Positions 8,272-17,178 of a stretch of DNA of 64,000 nucleotides are shown piece after piece. Numbering within the stretch: the first letter of the stretch is position 1; every line of letters starts with the position of its first letter. Source of the DNA: Myxococcus virescens (GTDB lineage: Bacteria; Myxococcota; Myxococcia; Myxococcales; Myxococcaceae). Below the pieces are notes generated by a model. The model saw only the letters and a list, made by a program, of their open reading frames with translations, did no database searches and was not told the origin of the DNA. The translations under genes were made by a program, and so were the position numbers. The stretch covers positions 62,001-126,000 of the forward strand of contig NZ_FNAJ01000006.1 in NCBI RefSeq assembly GCF_900101905.1. Direction: 5' to 3'.

Positions 8272-10319
8272 GGCTTCCCGCCTCCGCCGAGCCGCCGTTC
8301 TTCGACGACCTCAGCCGCGAGGTCGCCCTGGCCTGCGACGCGGGCGGCACCCTCACCTGGGTGGACGCCCGCGCCCGGAACGCCCTCGCCGCCGAACCCG
8401 GACAACCGCTGCGTGGGCTGGCGGCCCAGGGCACCGAAGAGAAGGTGGACCGGCTGCTGGCCCAGGCGCGCGAAGAGAAGGTGGAGGGCTGGGAGCTCAT
8501 CCTCTGCCGGGACCAGGTGCCCGCGACGTTCGCCTTCCGCGCCCGGCCCCATGACGGAGGCGTGCTGCTGGTGGGCAGCCTGGTGCCGGAGGACTACGGC
8601 AGCGCGCTCGAGCGGGTGAGCACCACCCTGAGCGAGCTGTCCGCGCTCCACCGCGAGACGGAGCGCCAGCAGCGCGAGCTCAAGCGCCGCGCGGACGAAC
8701 TGGCCCGCCTCAACAACGAGCTGGAGGAGTCCAACCGCGGCGTGCGCAGCCTCCACGCCGCGCTGGATGAGAAGGCCGAAAGCCTCCAGCTGGCCGCGGA
8801 AATCAAGAGCCGCGTGGTGGCCAACGTCAGCCACGAGTTCCGCACTCCGCTGCACTCCATCCTCGGCCTGTCGAAGGTGCTGCTCAACCCCATCAACGGC
8901 CCCTTGAGCGGCGAGCAGGAGAAGCAGGTCCAGTTCATCCGCAACTCGGCGGAGGCCCTCTTCGAGCTGGTGAATGACCTGCTGGACCTCTCCAAGATGG
9001 AGGCCGGCAAGGCGGCGCTGCGCCACAGCCGCTTCGTGGTGCACGACGCGCTCAGCGCGCTGCGCGGCATGATGAAACCGCTCTTGCCACCTGGCGTGCC
9101 CGTGGAGCTGCGGTTGGTGGAGCCAGACGCGCCGCTGGAGCTGGAGACGGACGAATCCCGGCTGAGCCAGGTGCTGCGCAACCTGGTGTCCAACGCGCTG
9201 AAGTTCACCGAGTCCGGCCACGTCACGGTGTCAGCGGCGCCCGGCCCCCGGGACACGGTGGTCTTCACCGTGCAGGACACGGGCATTGGCATCGCGCCGG
9301 AGCACCACGAGCGCATCTTCGAGGAGTTCTCGCAGGTGGAGAGCCACCTGCAACGCAAGGCGAAGGGCACCGGCCTGGGCCTGCCGCTGGCGCGCCGGCT
9401 GACGGAGCTCCTGGGCGGCACGCTCACCGTGAAGAGCGCGCTGGGACAGGGCGCCACGTTCACCGTCACCCTCCCGCGCGTCCACCTGGAGGTCACGGAG
9501 ATGACCGGCCTGACGGAGCGCAGCGAGCACCTGGACCCCAGCCGGGCCCCGGTGCTGGTGCTGGAGGACGACCGGCAGACGCTCTTCCTCTACGAGAAGT
9601 ACCTGGCGCGCTCCGGCTTCCAGGTGCTGCCGGTGCGCAGCACGGATGAGGCCCGGCGCGTGCTGGAGCGCGTGCGCCCCGCCGCCATGGTGCTGGACGT
9701 CATGCTGGAGGGCGAGACGAGCTGGGGCTTCCTGGCGGACATGAAGAACAACGAGGCCACCCGCGACATCCCCATCCTGGTGGTGACGGTGACGGACCGC
9801 GAGCAGAAGGCCCGCGCGCTGGGCGCCGACGAGTTCTGGCTCAAGCCGGTGGACGAGGTGCGGCTGCAACGCAAGCTGCAAGCCATGGCCCGCACCGGTC
9901 CGGTGGAGCGCATCCTCATCATCGACGACGATGATGTGCACCGCTACCTGCTCAAGCAGCTCCTCAAGGACATGCCCTACGTCCTGCTGGAGGCGTCTGG
10001 CGGCAAGGAAGGCGTCCAGCTGGCGCGGGAGAAGTCCCCGCACCTCATCTTCCTGGACTTCGTGCTGCCGGACATCACCGCCTTCGACGTGCTGGACGAG
10101 CTGAAGGCGGACCCGCGCACGCGTGAGGTCCCCGTCATCCTCCACACCTCGCACGAGCTGAAGGAGGCCGAGCGCTCGCGGCTGGCGAAGGAGACGGCCG
10201 CCATCCTCGCCAAGCACACGCTGAGCCGCGAGGTGGCCATCACCCGCATCCGGGACGCACTGTCCAAGGCCGGCCTGGGCTCCCAAGCGCTGCCGCAGGA
10301 GGCAAGCCGCCGTGGTTGA
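8268..10319 (+). CDS. hybrid histidine kinase with two receiver domains
   Basis: The 683-residue cytoplasmic kinase has an N-terminal PAS-like segment (about 15-110), a coiled coil (about 115-180), a HisKA domain with phospho-acceptor H189 in SHEFRTPLH, an ATPase domain (N-box RNLVSNALKF, G1 DTGIGI, G2 GTGLGL; about 295-405), then two receiver domains. Receiver 1 (428-540) has acidic D433/D434-type residues and phosphosite D477; receiver 2 (548-665) has a run of Asp near 553 and phosphosite D597. There is no membrane helix, so the input must be cytoplasmic, which fits the soluble B12 protein two genes upstream. Start overlaps the upstream stop by four bases; the next gene overlaps by eight. 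Confidence 0.93.
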   Translation: MRLPASAEPPFFDDLSREVALACDAGGTLTWVDARARNALAAEPGQPLRGLAAQGTEEKVDRLLAQAREEKVEGWELILCRDQVPATFAFRARPHDGGVLLVGSLVPEDYGSALERVSTTLSELSALHRETERQQRELKRRADELARLNNELEESNRGVRSLHAALDEKAESLQLAAEIKSRVVANVSHEFRTPLHSILGLSKVLLNPINGPLSGEQEKQVQFIRNSAEALFELVNDLLDLSKMEAGKAALRHSRFVVHDALSALRGMMKPLLPPGVPVELRLVEPDAPLELETDESRLSQVLRNLVSNALKFTESGHVTVSAAPGPRDTVVFTVQDTGIGIAPEHHERIFEEFSQVESHLQRKAKGTGLGLPLARRLTELLGGTLTVKSALGQGATFTVTLPRVHLEVTEMTGLTERSEHLDPSRAPVLVLEDDRQTLFLYEKYLARSGFQVLPVRSTDEARRVLERVRPAAMVLDVMLEGETSWGFLADMKNNEATRDIPILVVTVTDREQKARALGADEFWLKPVDEVRLQRKLQAMARTGPVERILIIDDDDVHRYLLKQLLKDMPYVLLEASGGKEGVQLAREKSPHLIFLDFVLPDITAFDVLDELKADPRTREVPVILHTSHELKEAERSRLAKETAAILAKHTLSREVAITRIRDALSKAGLGSQALPQEASRRG

Positions 10320-11838
10320 GCCCCGTCTGGCCACCGTCCTCAACGTCAACGACGACGACGCCAGCCGCTACCTCGTCAGCCGGCTGCTCTCGCTGGCGGG
10401 CTACAACGTGCTGGAGGCGGCCACCGGCATGGGCGCGTTGCTGATGGCGCAGCAACACCGCCCGGACGTCGTCATCCTCGACGTGAAGCTGCCGGACATC
10501 AGCGGCTACGAGGTCTGCGAGCGGCTGCGCGCCAATCCCCAGACCGCGGCCATGGCGGTGCTGCACACCTCCGCCACCTTCGTCACCTCCGACAAGAAGG
10601 TGCGCGGCCTGGACGGCGGCGCGGACGCCTACCTCACCCAGCCCTTCGAGGGCGCGGAGCTCATCGCCACGGTGAAGTCGCTGTTGCGCCTGCGCCACGC
10701 GGAGCAGGTGGCGCGCAACCGCGCCAACGAGCTGGCGGAGATGGACCGCCGCAAGGACGAGTTCCTGGCCATGCTGGGGCACGAGCTGCGCAACCCGCTG
10801 GCCGCCATCATGACAGCCATTGGCATCCTGGAGCGCAGGCCCACCAGCGATGACAAGGAAGCGCGGATGCGCGGCATCATCCAGCGCCAGACGAACCACC
10901 TGGCGCGGCTGGTGGATGACCTGCTCGACGTCAGCCGCATCACCCGCGACAAGGTGGAGCTGCGCCCCGGCAACGTGGACCTGGTGCCCCTGCTGCGGCA
11001 GGTGCTCCAAATCGCGCAGCCCATGGCGGATTCGCGTGGGCTGGGCCTGGACGTCTCGCTGCCTTCCGGTCCACTCTGGCTGCGGGCGGATGCCACGCGG
11101 TTGGAGCAGGTCTTCACCAACCTGCTCGACAACGCCATCAAGTACACCGACGCGGGGGGCGTCCACCTGCACGTGGAACTGGAAGGCGTGGGCGGCTCGG
11201 CCCAGGCGGTGGTGCGGGTGAAGGACTCTGGCATCGGCATCCCGCCGGAGGTGCTGCCGCACATCTTCGAGCTGTTCGCGCAGGCGGACACCTCGCTGGA
11301 GCGCTCGCGCGGCGGCCTGGGTATTGGCCTGACGCTGGTGCGCAAGCTGATCCAGCTCCACGGCGGCGAGGTGACGGCGCGAAGCAACGGCCCCGGCCAC
11401 GGCAGCGAGTTCGTGGTGAAGCTGCCCCTGGACCCCACGATGGGCGAGTCCGCGCCCGCGCGCGACGCGGTGGACCTCCGCCGCGGCCGGCGCGTCCTGG
11501 TGGTGGAGGACAACTCGGACGCGCGTCAGGCCATGCGCGACCTGCTGGAGCTGTGGGGCCACCAGGTGGCGGTGGCGCCGGACGGCCTCCAGGGCGTGGC
11601 GCTCGCGGTGGCGCAGCCGCCCGAGCTGGCGCTGGTGGACATCGGCCTGCCAGGGCTGGACGGCTACCGGGTGGCGCAGACGCTGCGCGCCCAGGTGGGC
11701 AATCACATCCGGCTGGTGGCCATGACGGGCTACGGCAGCCCCGAGGGACGGGACCAGGCACTGCGCGCCGGGTTCGACCGGCATCTGGTCAAGCCCGTGA
11801 AGCCTGACGAGCTGAACCGACTCCTCTCCGAGCTGTGA
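10312..11838 (+). CDS. receiver-kinase-receiver hybrid histidine kinase
   Basis: The 508-residue protein runs REC (about 6-125, phosphosite D57), HisKA (145-215, H157 in GHELRNPLAA), ATPase (255-372, DSGIGI and G-L-G-I-G-L boxes) and REC (394-505, phosphosite D443, conserved K494). In the first receiver the usual Lys-Pro is Gln110-Pro111, a frequent variant. No DNA-binding or enzymatic output domain is present, nor is one in the operon, so the phosphorelay must reach a partner elsewhere. It starts at GTG 10312, overlapping the upstream kinase stop by eight bases. It is the last gene of the four-gene cobalamin operon and is probably fed by the neighbouring hybrid kinase. Confidence 0.92.
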   Translation: MVEPRLATVLNVNDDDASRYLVSRLLSLAGYNVLEAATGMGALLMAQQHRPDVVILDVKLPDISGYEVCERLRANPQTAAMAVLHTSATFVTSDKKVRGLDGGADAYLTQPFEGAELIATVKSLLRLRHAEQVARNRANELAEMDRRKDEFLAMLGHELRNPLAAIMTAIGILERRPTSDDKEARMRGIIQRQTNHLARLVDDLLDVSRITRDKVELRPGNVDLVPLLRQVLQIAQPMADSRGLGLDVSLPSGPLWLRADATRLEQVFTNLLDNAIKYTDAGGVHLHVELEGVGGSAQAVVRVKDSGIGIPPEVLPHIFELFAQADTSLERSRGGLGIGLTLVRKLIQLHGGEVTARSNGPGHGSEFVVKLPLDPTMGESAPARDAVDLRRGRRVLVVEDNSDARQAMRDLLELWGHQVAVAPDGLQGVALAVAQPPELALVDIGLPGLDGYRVAQTLRAQVGNHIRLVAMTGYGSPEGRDQALRAGFDRHLVKPVKPDELNRLLSEL

Positions 11839-11858
11839 GGGATTGAAGCGGCGGAGGC

Positions 11859-12227
11859 TCAGCGGCGGTTCAGCGCGTTGGCCACCAGCCCCAACAGCTT
11901 CACCTTCGCGGGCTCCAGCGGACGCACGGTGCGCAGCAGGCGCCGGACCTCGGGGCGCTCCTGCGGCGAGGTGGGCGGCTCACCGGGACGCGCGCCCCCG
12001 TTGACGGCGTTCGCGGAGAGCCCCAGGAGCTCATCCGCTGAGACGTGGAGCTCGTGGCACAGCTTCAGCAGCGTCTGCACGCTGGGCAGCATCCCGCCGC
12101 GCTCCAAGCGCCCGTAGACCTCGGTGGCCACATCGATACGCTCAGCCACGTCCGCCTGGGTGAGCTCCAGGCGGGTGCGAGCAACGCGCGCGGCAGCTCC
12201 GATTGTGGTTGCGAGTTTCTTGTCCAT
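11859..12227 (-). CDS. XRE-family transcriptional regulator
   Basis: A 122-residue protein with an XRE/Cro helix-turn-helix at about residues 8-65 (LELTQADVAERIDVATEVYG then RLERGGMLPSVQTLLKLC), followed by a Pro-rich linker and a short helical C-terminus. It likely binds DNA as a dimer; targets are unknown. It converges on the cobalamin-kinase operon (20 bases between stop codons) and is divergent from the chemoreceptor gene. Myxobacteria have many such small regulators, so context says little about its regulon. Confidence 0.88.
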   Translation of the reverse strand: MDKKLATTIGAAARVARTRLELTQADVAERIDVATEVYGRLERGGMLPSVQTLLKLCHELHVSADELLGLSANAVNGGARPGEPPTSPQERPEVRRLLRTVRPLEPAKVKLLGLVANALNRR

Positions 12228-12711
12228 GCCTTACCGACCCGGAACGTTTGGCCGCTGGCATAGGACGTATGGGGGCAGACAGACAGAACTTGCCGGGTCA
12301 GTCTCCAATTGTTCACCCATAGGGTTGCTGTGCACGCGGTGGACTTCGCGAGTCCATCCACGACGCGCGGCCGATGCCTTTTCTCGACGGAAAACGTCGA
12401 GTGAGAGGCCTCCGCATGCCTTCCGGACCCATGCAGTCACCTGGGTGGCAGGAGAACCTGACACGTTGTGCGGCGACTTTCCTACGGTTCCGTCGAGTCC
12501 TGCACGCCGTCCCGCCCTCTAGGGTTGGTTCATGTTTTCAACGTGCGCAGAAGCGGTTCACCACGCTTCATATCTATCTGGAAATACAGGACTTGATGAA
12601 TCGCAGGAGACCTCACCGGGTGTGCGAACCCCCGGCAGGACTGACACCGGGGGTATTTCCAGACTCAGGTGAACGAGCGTGGTGACGATGCGGCGGATAC
12701 GCTGAGGGCCG
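12228..12711. other. divergent intergenic region with two hairpins
   Basis: No gene is convincing in these 484 bases. There is a CTCGACG-GAAAA-CGTCGAG hairpin at 12383-12401 and an 8-base-stem hairpin (ACCCCCGG ... CCGGGGGT) at 12628-12654, 57 bases before the chemoreceptor start, where it would lie in the mRNA leader or end an upstream transcript. Confidence 0.5.
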
Positions 12712-14343
12712 ATGGCGGTCGGCCGGAATTTGCTGGTGAAGCTGTGCGTGGCGATGGGCGTGGTGGCGCTGCCGCTGCTCGTCGTCATCCTGGGGGTCGT
12801 CTTGCCGCAGCTGCGGGAGCAGCTTCGCGCGGACCGCATCCTGGGACTGAAGCAGGCGGTGGAGACGGCCTACGGCGTGTTGGAGGTCTACGAGGCCCGT
12901 GAGCGGTCGGGCGCGCTGACGCGACAGGAGGCCCAGGCGCAGGCCGCGGCACTGCTGGAGCAGCTGCGCTACTCACAGGTGGAGTACTTCTGGGTCAACG
13001 ACCTGGACACGCGGCTCGTCATGCATCCGTACCTGCCGGACATGCTGGGCAAGGACTTGAAGGGCTACCGCGACGTGCGCGGCAAGCCGGTGTTCGTGGA
13101 CATCGTCACGCTGGCGCGGGCCCAGGGCCAGGGCGCGGTGTCCTACGAAGCCACGCGGCCGGGCTCGCCGGAGGCCATTCCGAAGGAGAGCTACGTGAAG
13201 CTCTTCGCGCCCTGGGGTTGGGTGCTGGGCACGGGCGTGTACGTGGAGGACATCGAGCGCGAGGTGGCGGCGGTGCGCCAGCGCATCCTCCTGGCGGTGG
13301 GCGGCGCGCTGGCGCTCGCGCTGATGGCCGGCGCATCTCTGTCGCGCCGGGTGGTGCGGCCGGTGCGGGAGCTGGCGCAGGCGGCGCACCGGGTGGCGCG
13401 CGGTGATTTGGAGACCCGGGTGGAGGTGCGCTCCTCGGACGAGGTGGGCCAGTTGGCGGCGGCCTTCAACACCATGGTGACGGGGCTGCGCGAGGTGGTG
13501 GCGGCGCTGGTGGATGCGGCGGGCGCCACGGCGGCGGACGCGGAGCGCATCCGAGCCTCCGCGGAGGCGTTGTCCGTGACGACGCGGGAGCAGTCGGACT
13601 CACTCCAGCGCGCCGCGCAGACGGTGCAGGGCATGAGCGCGCGGGTGTCGCAGGGAGCGGAGGCGGCGCGCACGGCGGCGAAGACAGCGGCGGACAACGG
13701 TCAGGTGGCGCGCGAAGGTGGCGCGGCGGTGGGACAGGCGCTGCGGAAGATGGCGGAAATCGTGGAGGTGGTGGAGGGCTCGGCGCGGACGGTGGAGCGG
13801 TTGCAGGCCTCTGGCCGGGTGACGGCGGAGATGTTGCGGCTCATCCAGCAGGTGGCGGAGGAGACGCAGTTGTTGGCGGTGAACACCGCGATTGAAGCGG
13901 CGCGCGCGGGCCAGCACGGCAAGGGCTTCGCGGTGGTGGCCGGCGAGGTGCGCAAGCTGGCGAACCGGACGCGGGATGCGGCGGGGCAGGTGCAGACGCT
14001 GCTGAGCCGGAGCGAGGCGGACACGCGGGCGGCGGCGGACCTGATGCGCCAGGGCACCACGGCGGCGCAAGAAGGGCTGGGCTTGTCCACGACGGCGGGA
14101 GACGCGCTGTCGCGGTTGCTCGCCGGCGTGAATGAGATTGGCGGCAAGGTGGAGCGGATGGCGGACGAGAACACGCGCCAGTCCGCGTCGGGGGAGAGCA
14201 TCGCCGGGAGCATCCAGGCGCTCTCGGTGCGCTCGACGGAGTCGGTGGCTGGCGTGCAGCAGATTGCCCGCTCCGTGGAAGACCTCCGGGCGCGGGCGTC
14301 CAAGCTGAAGGACCTGGCCGGACGCTTCACGGCGCGGGGGTGA
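12712..14343 (+). CDS. methyl-accepting chemotaxis protein with Cache domain
   Basis: The 543-residue chemoreceptor has a first membrane helix (about 10-31), a periplasmic single-Cache domain (about 35-185, with [20 protein letters not shown] near its middle), a second membrane helix (about 190-212), a HAMP domain (about 212-265) and an MCP signalling coiled coil to the C-terminus. The conserved hairpin tip starts at about E384 ([17 protein letters not shown]) and contacts CheA/CheW. The Cache region resembles the sCache_2 type, which often binds small organic acids; ligand unknown. No che genes are adjacent, so it probably joins a distant signalling array. GAGG lies a few bases before the ATG. 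Confidence 0.94.
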   Translation: MAVGRNLLVKLCVAMGVVALPLLVVILGVVLPQLREQLRADRILGLKQAVETAYGVLEVYEARERSGALTRQEAQAQAAALLEQLRYSQVEYFWVNDLDTRLVMHPYLPDMLGKDLKGYRDVRGKPVFVDIVTLARAQGQGAVSYEATRPGSPEAIPKESYVKLFAPWGWVLGTGVYVEDIEREVAAVRQRILLAVGGALALALMAGASLSRRVVRPVRELAQAAHRVARGDLETRVEVRSSDEVGQLAAAFNTMVTGLREVVAALVDAAGATAADAERIRASAEALSVTTREQSDSLQRAAQTVQGMSARVSQGAEAARTAAKTAADNGQVAREGGAAVGQALRKMAEIVEVVEGSARTVERLQASGRVTAEMLRLIQQVAEETQLLAVNTAIEAARAGQHGKGFAVVAGEVRKLANRTRDAAGQVQTLLSRSEADTRAAADLMRQGTTAAQEGLGLSTTAGDALSRLLAGVNEIGGKVERMADENTRQSASGESIAGSIQALSVRSTESVAGVQQIARSVEDLRARASKLKDLAGRFTARG

Positions 14344-14376
14344 ATTGGCCGCGGCCCACATGGCCCCCAACCTCCC

Positions 14377-14405
14377 AGAACTGGGCCACGAACGGTGCCA
14401 GTTCT
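14377..14405 (+). terminator. stem-loop after the chemoreceptor gene
   Basis: AGAACTGG and CCAGTTCT form an 8-base stem with a 13-base loop 34 bases past the chemoreceptor stop codon. There is no run of T, so factor-independent activity is uncertain. Confidence 0.35.
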
Positions 14406-14443
14406 TCGCCAGCATCTGGTTCGCCGCGCGCGCTGGCACCCAA

Positions 14444-14628
14444 TTGAAGTTCAAGGTCCTCTCATTCTGCGTGTTGCTGTCGGGATGTATCCCCCGCTCC
14501 GCGACGCTTCCACGCGCCGCACCAGAAGAAGCCGCGTGGTTCAAGTTCCCGAACGCGCTTCCTCCTGATGGCCGACAACGAATGCGCAGCCGCCAGGGAC
14601 ACGGGCCTGGGGAGGACTTGTGGGCAAC
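14444..14628 (+). pseudogene. possible lipoprotein gene remnant
   Basis: A frame from TTG 14444 reads LKFKVLSFCVLLSGC then PRSATLPRAAPEEAAWFKFP: a charged start, a hydrophobic core and an L-S-G-C lipobox, as in the lipoproteins common in this genome. The frame then runs antisense into the acyl-CoA ligase gene (to 14731), where it loses sense, and there is no good ribosome site. It may be the front end of a decayed lipoprotein gene or chance. I see no closer family. Confidence 0.25.
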
Positions 14629-16176
14629 TCAGGGCGCGCCGTGCGCGGCACCGAGCGCGCGCCGGTCGACCTTGCCCGCGGAGGTCCTCGGCAGGGCATC
14701 CACGAAACGAATCGACTTCGGCGCCTTGTAGCGAGCAAGCCGTCCGTCGCAGAAGCGCAGCAGGGCCTCCGCCGAAGGCGCGGTGCCCGGCCGTGCGACG
14801 ACGAGCGCGCGCGGCGTCTCCCCCCACTTGGGGTCCGCCACGCCGATGACGGCGACCTCGGCCACATCGGAATGCCCCGCGAGGACGCTCTCCACTTCCG
14901 ACGGGTAGATGTTCTCTCCGCCGGAGATGATGAGGTCCTTGCTGCGGCCCACGATGCGGAAGCATCCCTCCGCGTCCCGCGTGGCCAGGTCACCGGTGTG
15001 CAGCCAGCCGTCCGCGAAGGTGCGGGCGGTGTCCTCCGGACGGCGCCAGTAGCCCGCGCACAGGTGAGGGCCTCGCAAGAGCAGCTCGCCCACGTCGCCC
15101 GGCTGCGTCTCACCGTCGATGCGAGCCTCGACGTGGAACAGGGGCACGCCCACCGCCCCCGGCTTGCGGCGCACGTCTTCTGGCGGAAGCCAGAAGTTGT
15201 TGGGGCCCGCTTCCGTGAGGCCATACCCCGTCTTGAAGTCCACGCCCCGAGCGAAGAAGCGCTCGAAGACGGGGGCCGGGCAGGGCGCGCCACCGCTGAT
15301 GACCAGCTTGAGGCGTGACAGGTCCACGGCATCGAAGCGCGGGTGGCGCTGCATCTCGATGAACATGGTGGGCACGCCGAAGAAGAGACTCACCACGCCC
15401 CGCTGCACGAGGTCGAACACGCCCGCCACATCGAAGCTCCGGCACACCACCGATGCGCCGCCAATGTAGGCCAGCGGCGCGGTGAAGACGCTGAGTCCTC
15501 CGGCATGGAACAACGGCGCGTTGAGGATCGCCACGTCATCGGCGGTCAGGCCCCAGCCCATCACCGTGTTCACCGCGTTGGCGGTGATGGAGCGGTGCGT
15601 GAGCACAGCGGCCTTCGGCAGACCGGTGCTTCCGCCCGTGTAGCAGAGCACCCATGGAGCATCCTCCTCCAGCTCCAGCGGAGGAAGGGCCACGTCCGTC
15701 TGCGTGTCGCGCTCGGAGAAGGCCCGCTCGCTCGGCCCTGGAGCCGCGAGACTGAGCCAGTGGCGCACGAAGGACGCGCCAGACCGCACGGCCTCCACCT
15801 GGGCTTGGAACTCCGGCCCGAAGGCGAACACGGCTGGCTCGGCATCCGCGAGCAGTCCACCCAGCTCCGTGGCACTCAGCCGCCAGTTGAGGGGCTGAAG
15901 GACGGCGCCCAGCTTCGCGCACGCGAAGAAGAGGTCGAGGAACTCGACGCAGTTGTAGGCGAGCACCGCCACACGGTCCCCTCGCCCCACGCCCAGCGCA
16001 TGGTGGAGGAAAGCGGCGGTACGCGAAGCCGAATCGTTCCATTCACGAAAGGAGATGCGTCGCTCGCCATGGTCGGCGTCGATGAGGGCGGTACGCTCAG
16101 GGGCCAGCGCGGCACGCCGGGCCAGCCAGTCATGGACGATGGGCATGGTATCCACGCTAGCTGAACCCGGCGGCAT
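14629..16176 (-). CDS. AMP-forming acyl-CoA synthetase
   Basis: About 515 residues of the ANL adenylating superfamily, which activates a carboxylic acid with ATP and joins it to CoA. The P-loop-like A3 motif reads YTGGSTGLPKAAV, the A5 motif Y-G-L-T-E-A, the A7 region W-L-H-T-G-D-L-A, the hinge region G-R-S-K-D-L-I-I-S-G-G-E-N, and the C-terminal catalytic Lys lies in T-S-A-G-K-V-D-R. I chose the ATG at 16176 because GGGAG lies six bases upstream; ATG 16146 is an alternative. Chain length of the substrate cannot be read. It is a paralogue of the ligase at 23220-24779, but here no lipid genes flank it. Confidence 0.88.
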   Translation of the reverse strand: MPPGSASVDTMPIVHDWLARRAALAPERTALIDADHGERRISFREWNDSASRTAAFLHHALGVGRGDRVAVLAYNCVEFLDLFFACAKLGAVLQPLNWRLSATELGGLLADAEPAVFAFGPEFQAQVEAVRSGASFVRHWLSLAAPGPSERAFSERDTQTDVALPPLELEEDAPWVLCYTGGSTGLPKAAVLTHRSITANAVNTVMGWGLTADDVAILNAPLFHAGGLSVFTAPLAYIGGASVVCRSFDVAGVFDLVQRGVVSLFFGVPTMFIEMQRHPRFDAVDLSRLKLVISGGAPCPAPVFERFFARGVDFKTGYGLTEAGPNNFWLPPEDVRRKPGAVGVPLFHVEARIDGETQPGDVGELLLRGPHLCAGYWRRPEDTARTFADGWLHTGDLATRDAEGCFRIVGRSKDLIISGGENIYPSEVESVLAGHSDVAEVAVIGVADPKWGETPRALVVARPGTAPSAEALLRFCDGRLARYKAPKSIRFVDALPRTSAGKVDRRALGAAHGAP

Positions 16177-16456
16177 CGTCCGCTCCCTGCCCGGCAAGCC
16201 CTGGCGCCGATACATCGTCGTGTTCCTGTCCAACCTGGGCGACCGCTACTACGACGCGAAAGTGGCCGACGCGGCTGACTTCGCGAAGGACGAAGACGGC
16301 TTCCCTTACGTCAGCACGTCCATCAGCGACACGCAGCGAATCCCTGCGCTGGGCCGCCGAATCGACGCGATGATGCGGGAGCGCCAGCGCGCACGCCCCC
16401 AGGTTCCTCTCGCGGAGGACGCCGCTCCCCAACAGGCGCCTCGGCCCGCTCGATAG
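16148..16456 (+). pseudogene. C-terminal remnant of a serine hydrolase
   Basis: An open frame on the plus strand ends with RRYIVVFLSNLGDRYYDA, then TQRIPALGRRIDAMMRER and a Pro-rich tail. This resembles the last strand and helix of class-A beta-lactamase-like serine hydrolases, whose C-termini carry a Y-I-x-V-F-x-N-L-G strand followed by T-Q-x-I-P-x-L-G. The catalytic Ser-x-x-Lys and Ser-Asp-Asn parts are absent because the 5' side is occupied by the divergent acyl-CoA ligase start. I read it as the stump of a deleted gene. The family call rests on memory of C-terminal patterns. Confidence 0.5.
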
Positions 16457-16698
16457 AATGGGGCTTTCGGACGTGCCGTCGCGTGCTTGAAAGTACGTGC
16501 CGGGACACACACAGCACGGCCTGAATGTCCGTCATCCCAGGCACACAGAAAGTCGTCACGAACATGCTCGCGCACCACACAACCCAACTCGTTGCATTGA
16601 GCCCTGCGCCGTCGACTCTCGCCGAGGGCGCCACGCCACCGTGGCCGCCTCCACCGCTGCGCGTTCAGCCGAAGCCGCCCGCGCATTATCAAGGGACC

Positions 16699-17169
16699 AT
16701 GAACACCCTCGTCATCGGCATCGGCCTTCCGTTACTGGGCGCCTACGCCCTCTACGAAAACGAGCGCGCCGTGGCCATGGTGGGCTTCATCGGTGGACTG
16801 GTGGCGTGGATCTTCGCCGCGCTCCGGTTCAGCCAGGAGAGCAAAGCCCGCCAGCACAACCAGGCCGAACACTTTGAGCACGTGAGCCGCGCCATCCTGA
16901 CGTGGGCGCGCATCACGGATTCGGCCATCGTGGAGCAGGTGCGGGACAGCGACGGCCGTGGCACCCACTACCTGCTCGACCTCCACGTCACCCCGTGGCA
17001 CCCGTCCCACCCGGCGCCGCGAAAGGTGCCCCTCCGGTTGAAAGTCCCGGTGGCGCACGGCCCCCATGTGGTTCCGGGCGCGTACCTCGGCGTGCTCTCC
17101 GACCCGGAGGCGGCATGGGTCGTCCCGCAGAGCCTCCTCACCCTGCAAGGCGCGCAGCTCCCCCTCTGA
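16699..17169 (+). CDS. small membrane protein of unknown function
   Basis: A 156-residue protein with two N-terminal membrane helices (about 2-19 and 26-44) and a cytoplasmic or periplasmic beta-rich domain (about 65-150). That domain has the layout A-R-I-T-D-S-A-I-V-E-Q ... L-D-L-H-V-T-P ... V-P-G-A-Y-L-G-V-L-S-D-P, which recalls DUF3592-like modules. A longer frame starts at 16525, but its first 58 codons have poor codon bias and no hydrophobic order; AAGGG just before ATG 16699 supports the shorter start. It converges on the oxidoreductase gene with nine bases between stops. Function unknown. Confidence 0.7.
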   Translation: MNTLVIGIGLPLLGAYALYENERAVAMVGFIGGLVAWIFAALRFSQESKARQHNQAEHFEHVSRAILTWARITDSAIVEQVRDSDGRGTHYLLDLHVTPWHPSHPAPRKVPLRLKVPVAHGPHVVPGAYLGVLSDPEAAWVVPQSLLTLQGAQLPL

Positions 17170-17178
17170 AGCACGCCC

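Noticed and set aside
16525..16698. Longer N-terminus for the small membrane protein
   Set aside because: These codons have poor third-position bias and no membrane or signal pattern; ATG 16699 starts directly before the first helix.
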